Shown here piece by piece: positions 24,333 through 32,177 of a DNA stretch of 52,544 nt. Position 1 is the stretch's first letter; each line of letters begins with the position of its first letter. The notes under the pieces are model-generated. The model saw only the letters and a program-made list of their open reading frames with translations. It had not been told where the DNA came from and did not search any database. This DNA is from JAVBPT01 sp031549455 (GTDB lineage Bacteria > Bacillota > Clostridia > Lachnospirales > JAKSVV01). A program made the position numbers and the translations under genes. Where the stretch lies: the NCBI GenBank assembly GCA_031549455.1, contig JAVBPT010000016.1, positions 1 through 52,544 of the forward strand. The letters are read 5' to 3'.

Positions 24333-26834
24333 ATGAAACAGAAATTTCATGTGACAGGGATGACTTGTAATAGTTGTTCTGGTCACGTTGAGAAGGCGGT
24401 TAAAAATTTAAAAGGTGTAAAAGAGGTGGTTGTAAACCTCCTTTCTAACAATATGATTGTGGCATATAATGAGCAACTACTTCGCGAAGAGGAGATTGTG
24501 GAGGCGGTTGTACAAGCTGGGTATGATGCAAGTGTTGCGGGGAAAGAGAAAAAGGAACGAAATGATGAAATAGGAGAGATGAAAAAAAAGTTGCTTCTGT
24601 CTGTCTCATTTTTAATACCACTCCTTTATCTTTCTATGCATTCTATGTTTTATGAGTGGTTTGGTTTTCCTATACCAAGCTGGATGCAAACTCTTTTTCA
24701 CGGGGTACCTAATGCGATCAGTTTTTCCTTTGCACAGTTTGTTGTCTTATTGCCAATCTTCTTTGTAAACCAGCAATATTTTAAAACAGGGTTTAAGATG
24801 TTGGGTAAACGAACACCCAATATGGATTCCCTAATTGCACTAGGAAGCGGTGCGGCTGTATTGTATGGAATGATGGCCATCTTTCGGATCGGGTATGGCC
24901 TTGGGCATGGGGATTCGGTACTGGTAGAAAAGTATATGATGGATTTATACTTTGAATCTGCTGGAACCATTCTTACGCTGATTACCCTTGGAAAGTATCT
25001 GGAAACCAAGTCAAAGGGGAGAACGAGCGAGGCAATCAAAAAGCTCATGAACCTAACTCCTAAAACGGCAAATGTGATTCGAAACGGGGAAGAGCTGCAA
25101 CTCCAACTTGAAAAGGTTGTGGTGGATGATATTCTTATTATACGACCGGGAGGGGGCATCCCGGTAGACGGTATAATCATTGAAGGAGCTTCTTCGGTAG
25201 ATGAATCAGCCATAACAGGTGAAAGCATTCCGGTGGAGAAAAAAGTTTCGGACTTCGTGATTAGTGGAACAATTAATCAGATGGGGTCTTTTAAGTTTAG
25301 GGCGACCAAGGTTGGAAGCGATACCACCTTGGCAAAGATCATTGAACTGGTTGAGGAAGCTAGTTATTCCAAAGCACCGATTTCAAAGCTTGCGGATCAG
25401 ATCAGCGGCGTGTTTGTACCCATTGTAATCCTTATCGCTATCATTGCTGCAGTCACCTGGCTATTCATCGGAAAAGACTTTGAGTTTGCACTTTCGATTG
25501 GGATCTCAGTGCTGGTGATTTCCTGTCCATGTGCACTGGGACTTGCAACGCCGGTTGCAATTATGGTGGGGGCAGGAAAGGGAGCGGAGTACGGGATACT
25601 AATTAAATCAGCAGAGAGTTTAGAAATCTTAAGTCGTGTGGATACGGTGGTGCTTGATAAAACAGGGACCATCACGGAAGGAAAACCGAGGGTTTGGGAA
25701 GTTGTGCCGAGTGATGGTTGGAATCATGATCGGTTGCTTTTTATTGCAAGCAGTCTAGAACAAAACTCGGAACATCCGTTGGCAGAGGCAGTGATTAGAA
25801 GAGCGGAGGCAGAGAACATTAAGCCGGTTGAAGTACTTGACTTTATTTCCATACCCGGGAAGGGCGTGAAAGGAAGAATACAGGGAGTGATGTACCTTGC
25901 TGGAAGTTTAAGCTTTATGAAGGAAAACCGGATTGACACCACTGAGTTTGAGGTATTTGGTAAGCGATTTGTAGAAGAGGGTAAAACACCCCTTTATTTT
26001 GCAGATGAGACCAGAGAAATTGGCGTATTATTTGCACAGGATGTAATCAAGCAGAATAGTAAGAAAGCAATTTCTGAACTTGAAAAGATGGGCTTAGAAG
26101 TGATCATGCTTACAGGAGACCATAAAGCGACCACAGAGGCAATCAGAAAGGAACTGGGAATAAGTAGGGCAGTGGCAGAGGTATTGCCGCAAGATAAGGA
26201 AAAAGAGATCAGGATCTTGCAAGAGGCTGGTAGAAAAGTGGTGATGTGCGGTGATGGGATTAATGATAGTCCGGCACTCACCAGAGCAGATGTCGGAGTG
26301 GCCATTGGATCGGGAACAGATGTTGCGATTGAGTCAGCAGATATCGTCCTAATTAAAAATGATTTGCTGGATCTTGTAACAGCCATCCGGTTAAGTAAGA
26401 ATGTAATGGGAAATATAAAGACGAACCTATTTTGGGCATTCTTTTATAATACGATTGGCATTCCATTGGCAGCAGGTGTTTTCTATGATATGTTGAATTG
26501 GAAGTTGAGTCCAATGTTTGGAGCATTGGCAATGAGTATGAGTTCGGTGTGTGTGGTCACCAATGCATTAAGAATTAGAAATTTTAAATCAAATTTTGTG
26601 ATGAAAAAAGAGGAGGGAAGAAAAATGAATAAAGTGATTTATGTTGAAGGAATGGAATGCGGACATTGTAAGGAAACGGTAGAGAGAACACTCAAAGGAG
26701 TAGAAGGTGTACTGGGTGCAACAGCAGATTTGGATAAAAAGAACGTAGTAGTTGAGCTAGAAAAAGAGGTAAGTGTAGAAGCGCTAAAGGCAGCCGTAGA
26801 AGCCAAAGGATATAAAGTAAGTTCAATTGAATAA
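24333..26834 (+). CDS. copA: Cu(I)-exporting P1B ATPase with CopZ-like C-terminal domain
   Basis: 833 residues. Domains: N-terminal HMA (GMTCNSC, Cys12 and Cys15); membrane helices from about 85; actuator with TGES; SCPCALGLATP metal-binding helix at about 397-407; phosphorylation DKTGT at about 442; HP motif (SEHPLAEAV); GDGINDSPAL hinge; FYNTIGIPLAAG and MSMSSVCVVTNALRI, the Cu(I)-specific Asn and Met-Ser helices. Unusually, after the last helix a short link (KSNFVMKKEEGRK) runs in frame into a second HMA domain (GMECGHC, Cys776 and Cys779) that is elsewhere a separate CopZ. The join contains an internal ribosome site and ATG. It exports Cu(I) to the outside. Follows csoR by 18 bp. Confidence 0.93.
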   Translation: MKQKFHVTGMTCNSCSGHVEKAVKNLKGVKEVVVNLLSNNMIVAYNEQLLREEEIVEAVVQAGYDASVAGKEKKERNDEIGEMKKKLLLSVSFLIPLLYLSMHSMFYEWFGFPIPSWMQTLFHGVPNAISFSFAQFVVLLPIFFVNQQYFKTGFKMLGKRTPNMDSLIALGSGAAVLYGMMAIFRIGYGLGHGDSVLVEKYMMDLYFESAGTILTLITLGKYLETKSKGRTSEAIKKLMNLTPKTANVIRNGEELQLQLEKVVVDDILIIRPGGGIPVDGIIIEGASSVDESAITGESIPVEKKVSDFVISGTINQMGSFKFRATKVGSDTTLAKIIELVEEASYSKAPISKLADQISGVFVPIVILIAIIAAVTWLFIGKDFEFALSIGISVLVISCPCALGLATPVAIMVGAGKGAEYGILIKSAESLEILSRVDTVVLDKTGTITEGKPRVWEVVPSDGWNHDRLLFIASSLEQNSEHPLAEAVIRRAEAENIKPVEVLDFISIPGKGVKGRIQGVMYLAGSLSFMKENRIDTTEFEVFGKRFVEEGKTPLYFADETREIGVLFAQDVIKQNSKKAISELEKMGLEVIMLTGDHKATTEAIRKELGISRAVAEVLPQDKEKEIRILQEAGRKVVMCGDGINDSPALTRADVGVAIGSGTDVAIESADIVLIKNDLLDLVTAIRLSKNVMGNIKTNLFWAFFYNTIGIPLAAGVFYDMLNWKLSPMFGALAMSMSSVCVVTNALRIRNFKSNFVMKKEEGRKMNKVIYVEGMECGHCKETVERTLKGVEGVLGATADLDKKNVVVELEKEVSVEALKAAVEAKGYKVSSIE
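26611..26834 (+). CDS. copZ: Predicted internal start producing a free CopZ-like chaperone
   Basis: Within copA and in the same frame, AGGAGGG (26611-26617) lies seven bases before ATG 26625. Translation from here gives 69 residues, the full length of a CopZ copper chaperone: MNKVIYVEGMECGHCKET with the GMxCxxC copper site and the usual beta-alpha-beta-beta-alpha-beta pattern to the shared stop. The spacing and strength match other start sites in this window, so both the fused ATPase and the free chaperone may be made. This is inferred from sequence, not shown. Confidence 0.6.
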
Positions 26835-26877
26835 GTGTAAGAAGATCCCTATAGGTGTATCATAGTAATGGCAATAA

Positions 26878-26905
26878 TTGACTTTACAAAAATATGCTAT
26901 ATAAT
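26878..26905 (+). promoter_or_regulatory. Sigma-A-like promoter inside the long intergenic region
   Basis: TTGACT, 16-bp spacer, TATAAT. It would start an RNA about 300 nt ahead of the next gene. Confidence 0.5.
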
Positions 26906-26967
26906 CTTCATATAATGAAGAGGCTATGGGGATTAAGAAGTTTTTCATTAGCTATTTTACAAGTTGA

Positions 26968-26991
26968 CTGCAATAATCATATATATTGCAG
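26968..26991. repeat. Perfect 8-bp inverted repeat
   Basis: CTGCAATA (26968-26975), eight-base A/T loop, TATTGCAG (26984-26991). Could be a repressor site or an RNA hairpin; no T-run follows. Confidence 0.45.
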
Positions 26992-27132
26992 GTAAGCAAG
27001 CAATTTTTATGATCTAAATTTTAAAGCACATGTAACGTTGACATACAGCCACTATCTCATAAAGTAAAAAGGTTTATGTGCGAGATAATTTTTTACAAGA
27101 TAAAATGTGTGCTTACTTAAATTTCTACAATC

Positions 27133-27159
27133 ACACTTGTTACAAGCCTTCATATAATG
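27133..27159 (+). promoter_or_regulatory. Candidate sigma-K-like promoter of the collagen-like gene
   Basis: AC, 16 bp, CATATAATG, close to the AC-N16-CATAnnnTA pattern of late mother-cell promoters. About 49 bp before the start codon. Confidence 0.35.
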
Positions 27160-27166
27160 TTTATAT

Positions 27167-27187
27167 AATAAAAGTTTTGCTTTTATT
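27167..27187 (+). repeat. Leader hairpin before collagen-like gene
   Basis: AATAAAAG, loop TTTTG, CTTTTATT: a perfect 8-bp hairpin ending about nine bases before the AAGGAGG ribosome site. It may stabilise the mRNA. Confidence 0.5.
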
Positions 27188-27207
27188 AATAAAACAAGGA
27201 GGTATAC

Positions 27208-27816
27208 ATGAGGGATATATGTTGTTGTGATTGTAATTGTAACTGTAACTGTATGTCAAGATGCATTATACAAGGTCCGACTGGACCTCAAGGTCCGCAA
27301 GGAATTCAAGGTCCAACGGGGGCAACTGGGATGCAAGGAATTCAAGGACCAATCGGTCCGACTGGAATGCAAGGAATCCAGGGAATTCAAGGTCCAACAG
27401 GTCCGACTGGATTGACTGCTTCCATCTTCTTCGGATCTTTCTTTTCAGAAACATCCCAGACTGTACCGGCGGGATCAGACGTTGCTTTTAATACGACAGA
27501 TTTTGTGGCTTCTGGGGTATCCATCAATGCAACAGGAACGATTTTCACTGTAGCCAATACCGGATTTTACAATGTGGATTTTGGAGTTGATGCTGCAGGA
27601 AGCTTACCGCCCCCAGTAATTCAACTCTATGCAAATGGAGCACCGGTTCTGGGAACGAATGTTCAGGTTGCAACTCTAAATACCATTACCACAGCTGTTA
27701 AAACCATTTTCCTAACAGCGGGTAGCACACTAGAATTTAGAGTGATTTCAGGCTCTTTAACACTAATGTCTGGCATTACAAATGCTTATATGAATATTAC
27801 GTATCTAACCGCTTAA
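27208..27816 (+). CDS. Collagen-like BclA-type surface/exosporium protein
   Basis: 202 residues. The first 19 residues hold eight Cys (CCCDCNCNCNC then C19), coded by TGT-AAY repeats. Residues 23-68 are 15 uninterrupted Gly-X-Y triplets (GPTGPQGPQGIQGPTG...), with Thr/Pro/Gln in Y. Residues about 70-202 form a beta-rich trimerising head (FNTTDFVASGVSINATGTIF, ANTGFYNVDFGVDAAG, AGSTLEFRVISGS) like the C1q/TNF-like C-terminal domain of BclA. Such proteins form glycosylated filaments on spores or cells; Thr in the triplets are glycan sites. The collagen stretch is short. The cysteine head may crosslink into a coat. A glycosyltransferase gene follows. Confidence 0.87.
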   Translation: MRDICCCDCNCNCNCMSRCIIQGPTGPQGPQGIQGPTGATGMQGIQGPIGPTGMQGIQGIQGPTGPTGLTASIFFGSFFSETSQTVPAGSDVAFNTTDFVASGVSINATGTIFTVANTGFYNVDFGVDAAGSLPPPVIQLYANGAPVLGTNVQVATLNTITTAVKTIFLTAGSTLEFRVISGSLTLMSGITNAYMNITYLTA

Positions 27817-27823
27817 TAAAATA

Positions 27824-27859
27824 AAGAAAGGATGGGATTGAACCCGCCTTTCTTTTTTT
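27824..27859 (+). terminator. Terminator after collagen-like gene
   Basis: AAAGGATGGG pairs with CCCGCCTTT around a six-base loop, followed by T7; the T-run overlaps the next candidate promoter. Confidence 0.8.
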
Positions 27860-27868
27860 CATATAATA
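27842..27868 (+). promoter_or_regulatory. Candidate sigma-K-like promoter of glycosyltransferase gene
   Basis: AC at 27842, 16 bp, CATATAATA, a full match to AC-N16-CATAnnnTA; the AC and spacer lie in the terminator stem of the previous gene. Confidence 0.35.
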
Positions 27869-27895
27869 ATAAAAAGAGTTTGAGAAGGTCGTTCA

Positions 27896-28969
27896 ATGAA
27901 AATCTATGTTTATGCAATCTGTAAGGATGAAGAAAAATTTGTGGATCGGTTTATGGACTCTGTAAAAGAAGCAGACGGTTTCTATATATTAGATACAGGT
28001 TCGAGAGACCATACGGTTGAGTTATTTAAGAGAAGAGGGGCTTACATAAAAGAAAAAAAAATAGTTCCATGGCGATTTGATGTGGCGCGAAATTTTTCGC
28101 TTAAATTGGTTCCGAAGGATGCAGATGTTTGTGTATGTCTTGACCTGGACGATATTATTATGCCAGACTGGAGAAGAAAGGTTGAGGAAGCGTGGAAACC
28201 GGGAACGACAAGGCTATCTTATCCATATGTCTGGTATGTAAACGAGGACGGGACAGACGGAGGGGTTTTCTATACCCAAAAGATTCATAAAAGATTTGGG
28301 TATACATGGAAGTATCCAATTCATGAAGCGTTGACTCCCACCAACCATTGTGAAAACATTGTCACATGCTCAGATCTTTTGGTCTATCATCATCCGGATC
28401 CAGAAAAATCAAGAGGTCAATATTTGCCTTTGCTTGAGCTGGCATATGGTGAAAACCCAGAGGATGATCGAATGGCTCATTATCTTGGAAGAGAGTACAT
28501 GTATCATGGAGCCTATGAGAAAGCAATTGAGCTATTAAAAAGACACGTTTACATGAGAAGCTCAAAATGGGAGGAGGAGAGGAGTGCTTCCATGCGGTTT
28601 ATCGCTTTTTCTTATGGGATGTTGGGCAATAGGATCGAACAGGAGAGATGGTTATATCGTGCGGTGGGGGAGGCACCATTATTAAGAGAGCCCAAAGTGG
28701 CACTAATGATGTTTTATTATCAAGCTGAAAAATGGATTGAAACACTTAGCTTTGCAAAGATGGCGCTTGAAATTGCAGAACCCTCCAGAATTTATATCAA
28801 TGAACCGGAGAGCTGGGGAGTCTTACCCTATGATCTCGCCAGTATTGCAGCCTTTCACCTGGGTTTATATACTCTTGCAAAGGAATACGTCGAAAAGGCA
28901 ATTGCATTAAAACCGGAGGATGAGAGAATCCGAGACAATCAGCAGCTAATTCTTGATAAAATTAGATAA
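27896..28969 (+). CDS. Family 2 glycosyltransferase with TPR-like tail
   Basis: 357 residues, soluble. IYVYAICKDEEKFVDRFMDS and DGFYILDTGSRDHTVELFKR are the GT-A nucleotide-sugar site, followed by DADVCVCLDLDDIIMPDWR with the metal-binding DxD. From about 190 helical TPR-like repeats (ALKPEDERIR near the end) follow, as in bacterial GT2 enzymes that modify cell-surface or spore proteins. It lies directly after a collagen-like protein gene, the arrangement known from C. difficile sgtA-bclA3, so glycosylation of that protein is the likely job. RBS GAGAAGG is seven bases before ATG. Confidence 0.85.
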   Translation: MKIYVYAICKDEEKFVDRFMDSVKEADGFYILDTGSRDHTVELFKRRGAYIKEKKIVPWRFDVARNFSLKLVPKDADVCVCLDLDDIIMPDWRRKVEEAWKPGTTRLSYPYVWYVNEDGTDGGVFYTQKIHKRFGYTWKYPIHEALTPTNHCENIVTCSDLLVYHHPDPEKSRGQYLPLLELAYGENPEDDRMAHYLGREYMYHGAYEKAIELLKRHVYMRSSKWEEERSASMRFIAFSYGMLGNRIEQERWLYRAVGEAPLLREPKVALMMFYYQAEKWIETLSFAKMALEIAEPSRIYINEPESWGVLPYDLASIAAFHLGLYTLAKEYVEKAIALKPEDERIRDNQQLILDKIR

Positions 28970-29004
28970 GATTGATATACTAAGAGATATGAAGGAGGGG
29001 ATTT

Positions 29005-29649
29005 ATGAAAAAAATTTTGGGCGCCCTTGGCGTGGTGGTTCTTATACTCGCAATCATCCTGGTTGTGATATCTGTAGACTTTGGTACAAAAGTACCAGAG
29101 GAAGAAAGTGAGGTGGAGATCGAAAAGACACTTACCATTATCGCAAAGATAGAAGAGATCACACCATTAGAAAACAGGATAGAGCTGTTGTTGAAAGAAG
29201 AAAACACAGATTATGAAATTCGATTAAATAGTTATGAAGACAGTTTTATTGTAGAGGCGACTTCAGGCGCTAAGCTCGAGATAGCAGATTTAAAGGTGGG
29301 GGATCTGGTACATACTTACTATGGACCAAATATTACTCGTTCCATGCCACCGATAGGAAAGGCGCTTGCAATCGTTGGGCGGATTCAAGAAGAGGAAACG
29401 GTAGCGAAATACATGCAGGCGAGTAGCATCACACAGGATGAGAATGGAAATATCAAGGTGCTTTCTGAGAATGAGGATAAAATCATTACCATTCCAAAGG
29501 ATGCGGTGATTTATACTCTAAAAACAGGGGAAAGTCTTAAAACCTCCGATATTAGGGTAGGGACCAAGATGCTGGTATGGTATGATATCATGGCTTTAAG
29601 CTATCCGGCACAGGCGGGAACAGCCAAAGTGGTGATTTTAGAAAAGTAA
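29005..29649 (+). CDS. Membrane-anchored protein with duplicated beta domain
   Basis: 214 residues. An N-terminal helix (ILGALGVVVLILAIILVVIS) anchors it with the body outside. Two related 70-residue halves can be seen: one with ITPLENRIELLLKEENTDYE, KVGDLVHTYYGPNITRSMPP and the second with ITQDENGNIKVLSENEDKII, RVGTKMLVWYDIMALSYPAQ. The G-x-x-V/L-x-x-x-Y-...-S-x-P-x-x motif repeats in both. Family not named here. It follows the glycosyltransferase by 35 bp with no terminator between them and has a GGAGGGG ribosome site. Confidence 0.72.
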   Translation: MKKILGALGVVVLILAIILVVISVDFGTKVPEEESEVEIEKTLTIIAKIEEITPLENRIELLLKEENTDYEIRLNSYEDSFIVEATSGAKLEIADLKVGDLVHTYYGPNITRSMPPIGKALAIVGRIQEEETVAKYMQASSITQDENGNIKVLSENEDKIITIPKDAVIYTLKTGESLKTSDIRVGTKMLVWYDIMALSYPAQAGTAKVVILEK

Positions 29650-29692
29650 CAGTCAGCTGAAAAAAGGCTTCTTAAATATCTCTCGTTTTTAG

Positions 29693-29721
29693 TTGACAAA
29701 ACCACTCCCAATGTGTATAAT
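29693..29721 (+). promoter_or_regulatory. Strong sigma-A promoter of rpmF
   Basis: TTGACA, 17 bp, TATAAT, both consensus; 43 bp before the start codon. Confidence 0.85.
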
Positions 29722-29763
29722 ATGTGGAGTGAAAAATGAAAGTAAACGAGAAGAGGTGTAATA

Positions 29764-29955
29764 ATGGCTGTACCAAAGAAGAGATCATCTAAGGCAAGGC
29801 GCGATACAAGAAGAGCGCAAAATAGCAAACTTGATCCAGTTACTTTAGTTACATGCAGTAGCTGTGGAGAGCTGATGCAACCGCATAATGTATGCAAAAA
29901 ATGTGGTAGTTATGATAAAAAGCAAATTATTAGTATAAAAACGAAAAAGAAATAA
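29764..29955 (+). CDS. rpmF: Ribosomal protein bL32
   Basis: 63 residues. MAVPKKRSSKARRDTRRAQN is the classic basic start, and the zinc ribbon has four Cys (CSSCGELMQPHNVCKKCG), so this is the zinc-binding C+ form. Component of the large subunit. It has its own consensus promoter and a terminator. In most Firmicutes it follows yceD (DUF177) and precedes plsX; neither is here: an unknown membrane protein precedes and greA follows. RBS AGAGGTG. Confidence 0.96.
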   Translation: MAVPKKRSSKARRDTRRAQNSKLDPVTLVTCSSCGELMQPHNVCKKCGSYDKKQIISIKTKKK

Positions 29956-29974
29956 CTGCTTTACAGCAGTTTTT
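29955..29974 (+). terminator. Terminator of rpmF
   Basis: ACTGCT, loop TTAC, AGCAGT, followed by TTTT. Confidence 0.75.
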
Positions 29975-30084
29975 ATTTAGACTGAATATTTTGACGAAAA
30001 CGACATATGAATAAATAGAAAATAGCACTGGTTGGGTATTGGTGAGATTTTCTTTATATTACATACGAACTAATGGAGGGTTTA

Positions 30085-30561
30085 ATGGATAGTAAAAAAG
30101 TGGTACTAACACCGGGAGGAAAACAAAAACTTGAAGCGGAGCTTGAGCATTTAAAAGTGAATAGAAGGCGTGAAGTGGCAGAGGAGATCAGGGAAGCAAA
30201 GCTACAAGGGGACTTATCAGAAAATTATGAGTATACGGTTGCAAAAGAAGCACAAGCAGACCTTGAAGCCAGGATTGTGGAAATAGAGCAAATACTTTTG
30301 CATGCCGAAATTGTAGAAGAATCCATGTTGGACAAAAAAGTGGTGAGTGTAGGATGTAAGGTAACAGTTGTGGACGAGCAAAAAGGGAATGAAGAAACCT
30401 TTCATATTGTTGGAACAGCCGAAGCAAACCCTCTGGAAAACAAAATATCAAATGAGTCACCACTGGGCATGGCACTATTGGATCGTAAAAAAGGTGAAAC
30501 AGTTGAGCTAAATGCCTTGGCCGGGAAAATAAGATATAAGATTACAAAAATCAAAGTGTAG
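30085..30561 (+). CDS. greA: Transcription elongation factor GreA
   Basis: 158 residues from ATG 30085 (GGAGGG six bases upstream; the earlier ATG at 30073 overlaps that site). N-terminal coiled coil has VVLTPGGKQKLEAELEHLKV, EIREAKLQGDLSENYEYTVA with the acidic tip, which inserts into the secondary channel of RNA polymerase to stimulate cleavage of backtracked RNA; the C-terminal domain includes ISNESPLGMALLDRKKGETV. Normal length. It starts 12 bp before lysS. Confidence 0.95.
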   Translation: MDSKKVVLTPGGKQKLEAELEHLKVNRRREVAEEIREAKLQGDLSENYEYTVAKEAQADLEARIVEIEQILLHAEIVEESMLDKKVVSVGCKVTVVDEQKGNEETFHIVGTAEANPLENKISNESPLGMALLDRKKGETVELNALAGKIRYKITKIKV

Positions 30562-30572
30562 TGAGGTAACCT

Positions 30573-32060
30573 ATGGAAGAAGTTAGAACCGAGGACATAA
30601 ACGAGCTACTAAAAATAAAACGAGAAAAGTTAAAAAAAATGCAAGAGGAAGGCAAAGATCCATTTGAAAAAGTAAAATATGAGATCGATTCAAATAGTGA
30701 GGAAATCATAAAAGGCTTTGAAAAGATGGAGGGGAAAACCGTTTCGATTGCGGGTAGGCTGATGTCCAAAAGATTGATGGGAAAGGCTTCTTTTTCGCAT
30801 ATCCAAGATGAGTTTGGAAAAATACAAATCTATATTGCAAAGGATATCGTCGGAGATACCGATTATAATGATTATAAGCACTATGATATTGGTGATATTG
30901 TTGGGGTAAAGGGAGAAGTATTTAAGACGCATAAAGAAGAAATCTCTGTGCGTGTGAACCATATTGAACTTTTGTCCAAGTCCCTGCAAGTGTTGCCGGA
31001 AAAGTATCATGGGTTAAAAGATACAGATCTTAGGTACAGACATCGATATGTGGATCTTATTGTGAATCCAGAAATCAGAGCGGTTTTTGTGAACCGAACC
31101 AAGATTATAAAAGAAATACGAAGGATATTGGATAATAAGGGATACCTAGAAGTGGAAACGCCTGTACTACAAATTATACCAGGTGGGGCAGAAGCAAGAC
31201 CCTTTATTACACATCATAATACCTTAGATATTGATATGTATCTTCGAATCGCCACAGAGTTATATTTGAAAAAGCTCATTGTGGGCGGGTTTGAGAAGGT
31301 TTATGAAATTGGACGTCTCTTTAGGAATGAGGGAATGTCTATCAAACACAATCCGGAATTCACCACGATTGAGCTTTATCAGGCCTATGTGGATTATGAA
31401 GAAATGATGAACATTGCAGAAGAGATTATAAGAGGATGTGCAAGAGCAATCGGCAAAGAAGAAATTACATATATGGGAACCAAAATTGATATTCATAGCC
31501 AATTTACAAGACTATCCATGGTGGATGCTGTCAAAAAGTATGCGGGTGTAGATTTTGATATAATCAAGACAGACGATGAAGCAAAAAAAATGGCAGATAA
31601 ACACAACGTGGCGTATGAAAAATATTTCAAAAAAGGAGAAATTCTGTTTGCCTTCTTTGACCAATATGTAGAAAAGGAACTTATTCAACCAACCTTTATC
31701 ACAGAGTATCCGGTGGAGGTTTCACCACTTACAAAGAAGAAAAAAGAAAAACCAGCGTATACAGAACGATTTGAGTTGTTTATCGGAGGACGTGAGTATG
31801 CCAATGCTTACTCAGAGCTAAACGATCCAATCGATCAGAGAGCCAGATTCGAATATCAAGAATCTCTAAGGGAACAGGGAAATGATGAGGCGGATCGAAT
31901 TGATGAGGACTTCCTACTAGCCCTAGAGTATGGTATGCCACCGACAGGTGGCATGGGGATCGGAATTGACAGACTTGTTATGTTGCTTACGGATTCTGAA
32001 TCCATTCGGGATGTATTACTCTTCCCAACCATGAAACCAATTGCAAAAAAAGAGAGATAA
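30573..32060 (+). CDS. lysS: Lysyl-tRNA synthetase, class II
   Basis: 495 residues, full length. An OB-fold anticodon-binding domain (VSIAGRLMSKRLMGKASFSH) is followed by the class II catalytic core: motif 2 FEKVYEIGRLFRNEGMSIKH and motif 3 GGMGIGIDRLVMLLTDS; the YLEVETPVLQIIPGGAEARP block contains motif 1. Charges tRNA-Lys. The stop codon lies in the terminator stem, and greA precedes by 12 bp, suggesting a greA-lysS transcript as in several Firmicutes. Confidence 0.96.
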   Translation: MEEVRTEDINELLKIKREKLKKMQEEGKDPFEKVKYEIDSNSEEIIKGFEKMEGKTVSIAGRLMSKRLMGKASFSHIQDEFGKIQIYIAKDIVGDTDYNDYKHYDIGDIVGVKGEVFKTHKEEISVRVNHIELLSKSLQVLPEKYHGLKDTDLRYRHRYVDLIVNPEIRAVFVNRTKIIKEIRRILDNKGYLEVETPVLQIIPGGAEARPFITHHNTLDIDMYLRIATELYLKKLIVGGFEKVYEIGRLFRNEGMSIKHNPEFTTIELYQAYVDYEEMMNIAEEIIRGCARAIGKEEITYMGTKIDIHSQFTRLSMVDAVKKYAGVDFDIIKTDDEAKKMADKHNVAYEKYFKKGEILFAFFDQYVEKELIQPTFITEYPVEVSPLTKKKKEKPAYTERFELFIGGREYANAYSELNDPIDQRARFEYQESLREQGNDEADRIDEDFLLALEYGMPPTGGMGIGIDRLVMLLTDSESIRDVLLFPTMKPIAKKER

Positions 32061-32079
32061 GTGAAAACTTATCTTTTTT
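32055..32079 (+). terminator. Terminator overlapping lysS stop codon
   Basis: AGATAAGT, loop GAAA, ACTTATCT, then T5; the left arm includes the stop codon. Confidence 0.85.
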
Positions 32080-32080
32080 C

Positions 32081-32110
32081 TTTACAAAATATTTATAAAA
32101 GGGTTATAAT
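32081..32110 (+). promoter_or_regulatory. Promoter of the 32178 lipoprotein
   Basis: TTTACA, 18-bp spacer, TATAAT; starts right after the lysS terminator. Confidence 0.6.
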
Positions 32111-32177
32111 GAGGAAATACTAAAACAATGGAACATTTTAGAGTCGAGATGAGTCTAAAAAAGTAGAGGAGGGGAAA

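Larger units (their letters stand above)
26835..27207. other. Long AT-rich intergenic region with several dyads, no gene
   Basis: 373 bp without a supported gene. It holds a sigma-A-like promoter (26878), the repeated CTTCATATAATG (26907, 27149), an 8-bp perfect inverted repeat (26968-26991), a possible long-range stem GTAAGCA/TGCTTAC (26992-26998 with 27110-27116) enclosing crossed pairings GCACAT/ATGTGC and TATCTC/GAGATA, and a hairpin just before the collagen-like gene. The only ATG-led frame (26915-26995) has 26 codons and no ribosome site. Confidence 0.6.

Noticed and set aside
24698..25228. 176-codon open frame antisense to copA
   Set aside because: Shadow of a strongly conserved ATPase gene; no ribosome site, low-complexity Ser/Ile-rich product.
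26915..26995. 26-codon ATG-led frame in the long intergenic region
   Set aside because: No Shine-Dalgarno and sits on palindromic promoter-like DNA; no sign of coding.
27270..27410. Repetitive DNA suggesting a CRISPR-like or satellite array
   Set aside because: The repeats are 9-bp codon triplets for Gly-X-Y of a collagen-like protein, with no constant repeat and unique spacer pattern.
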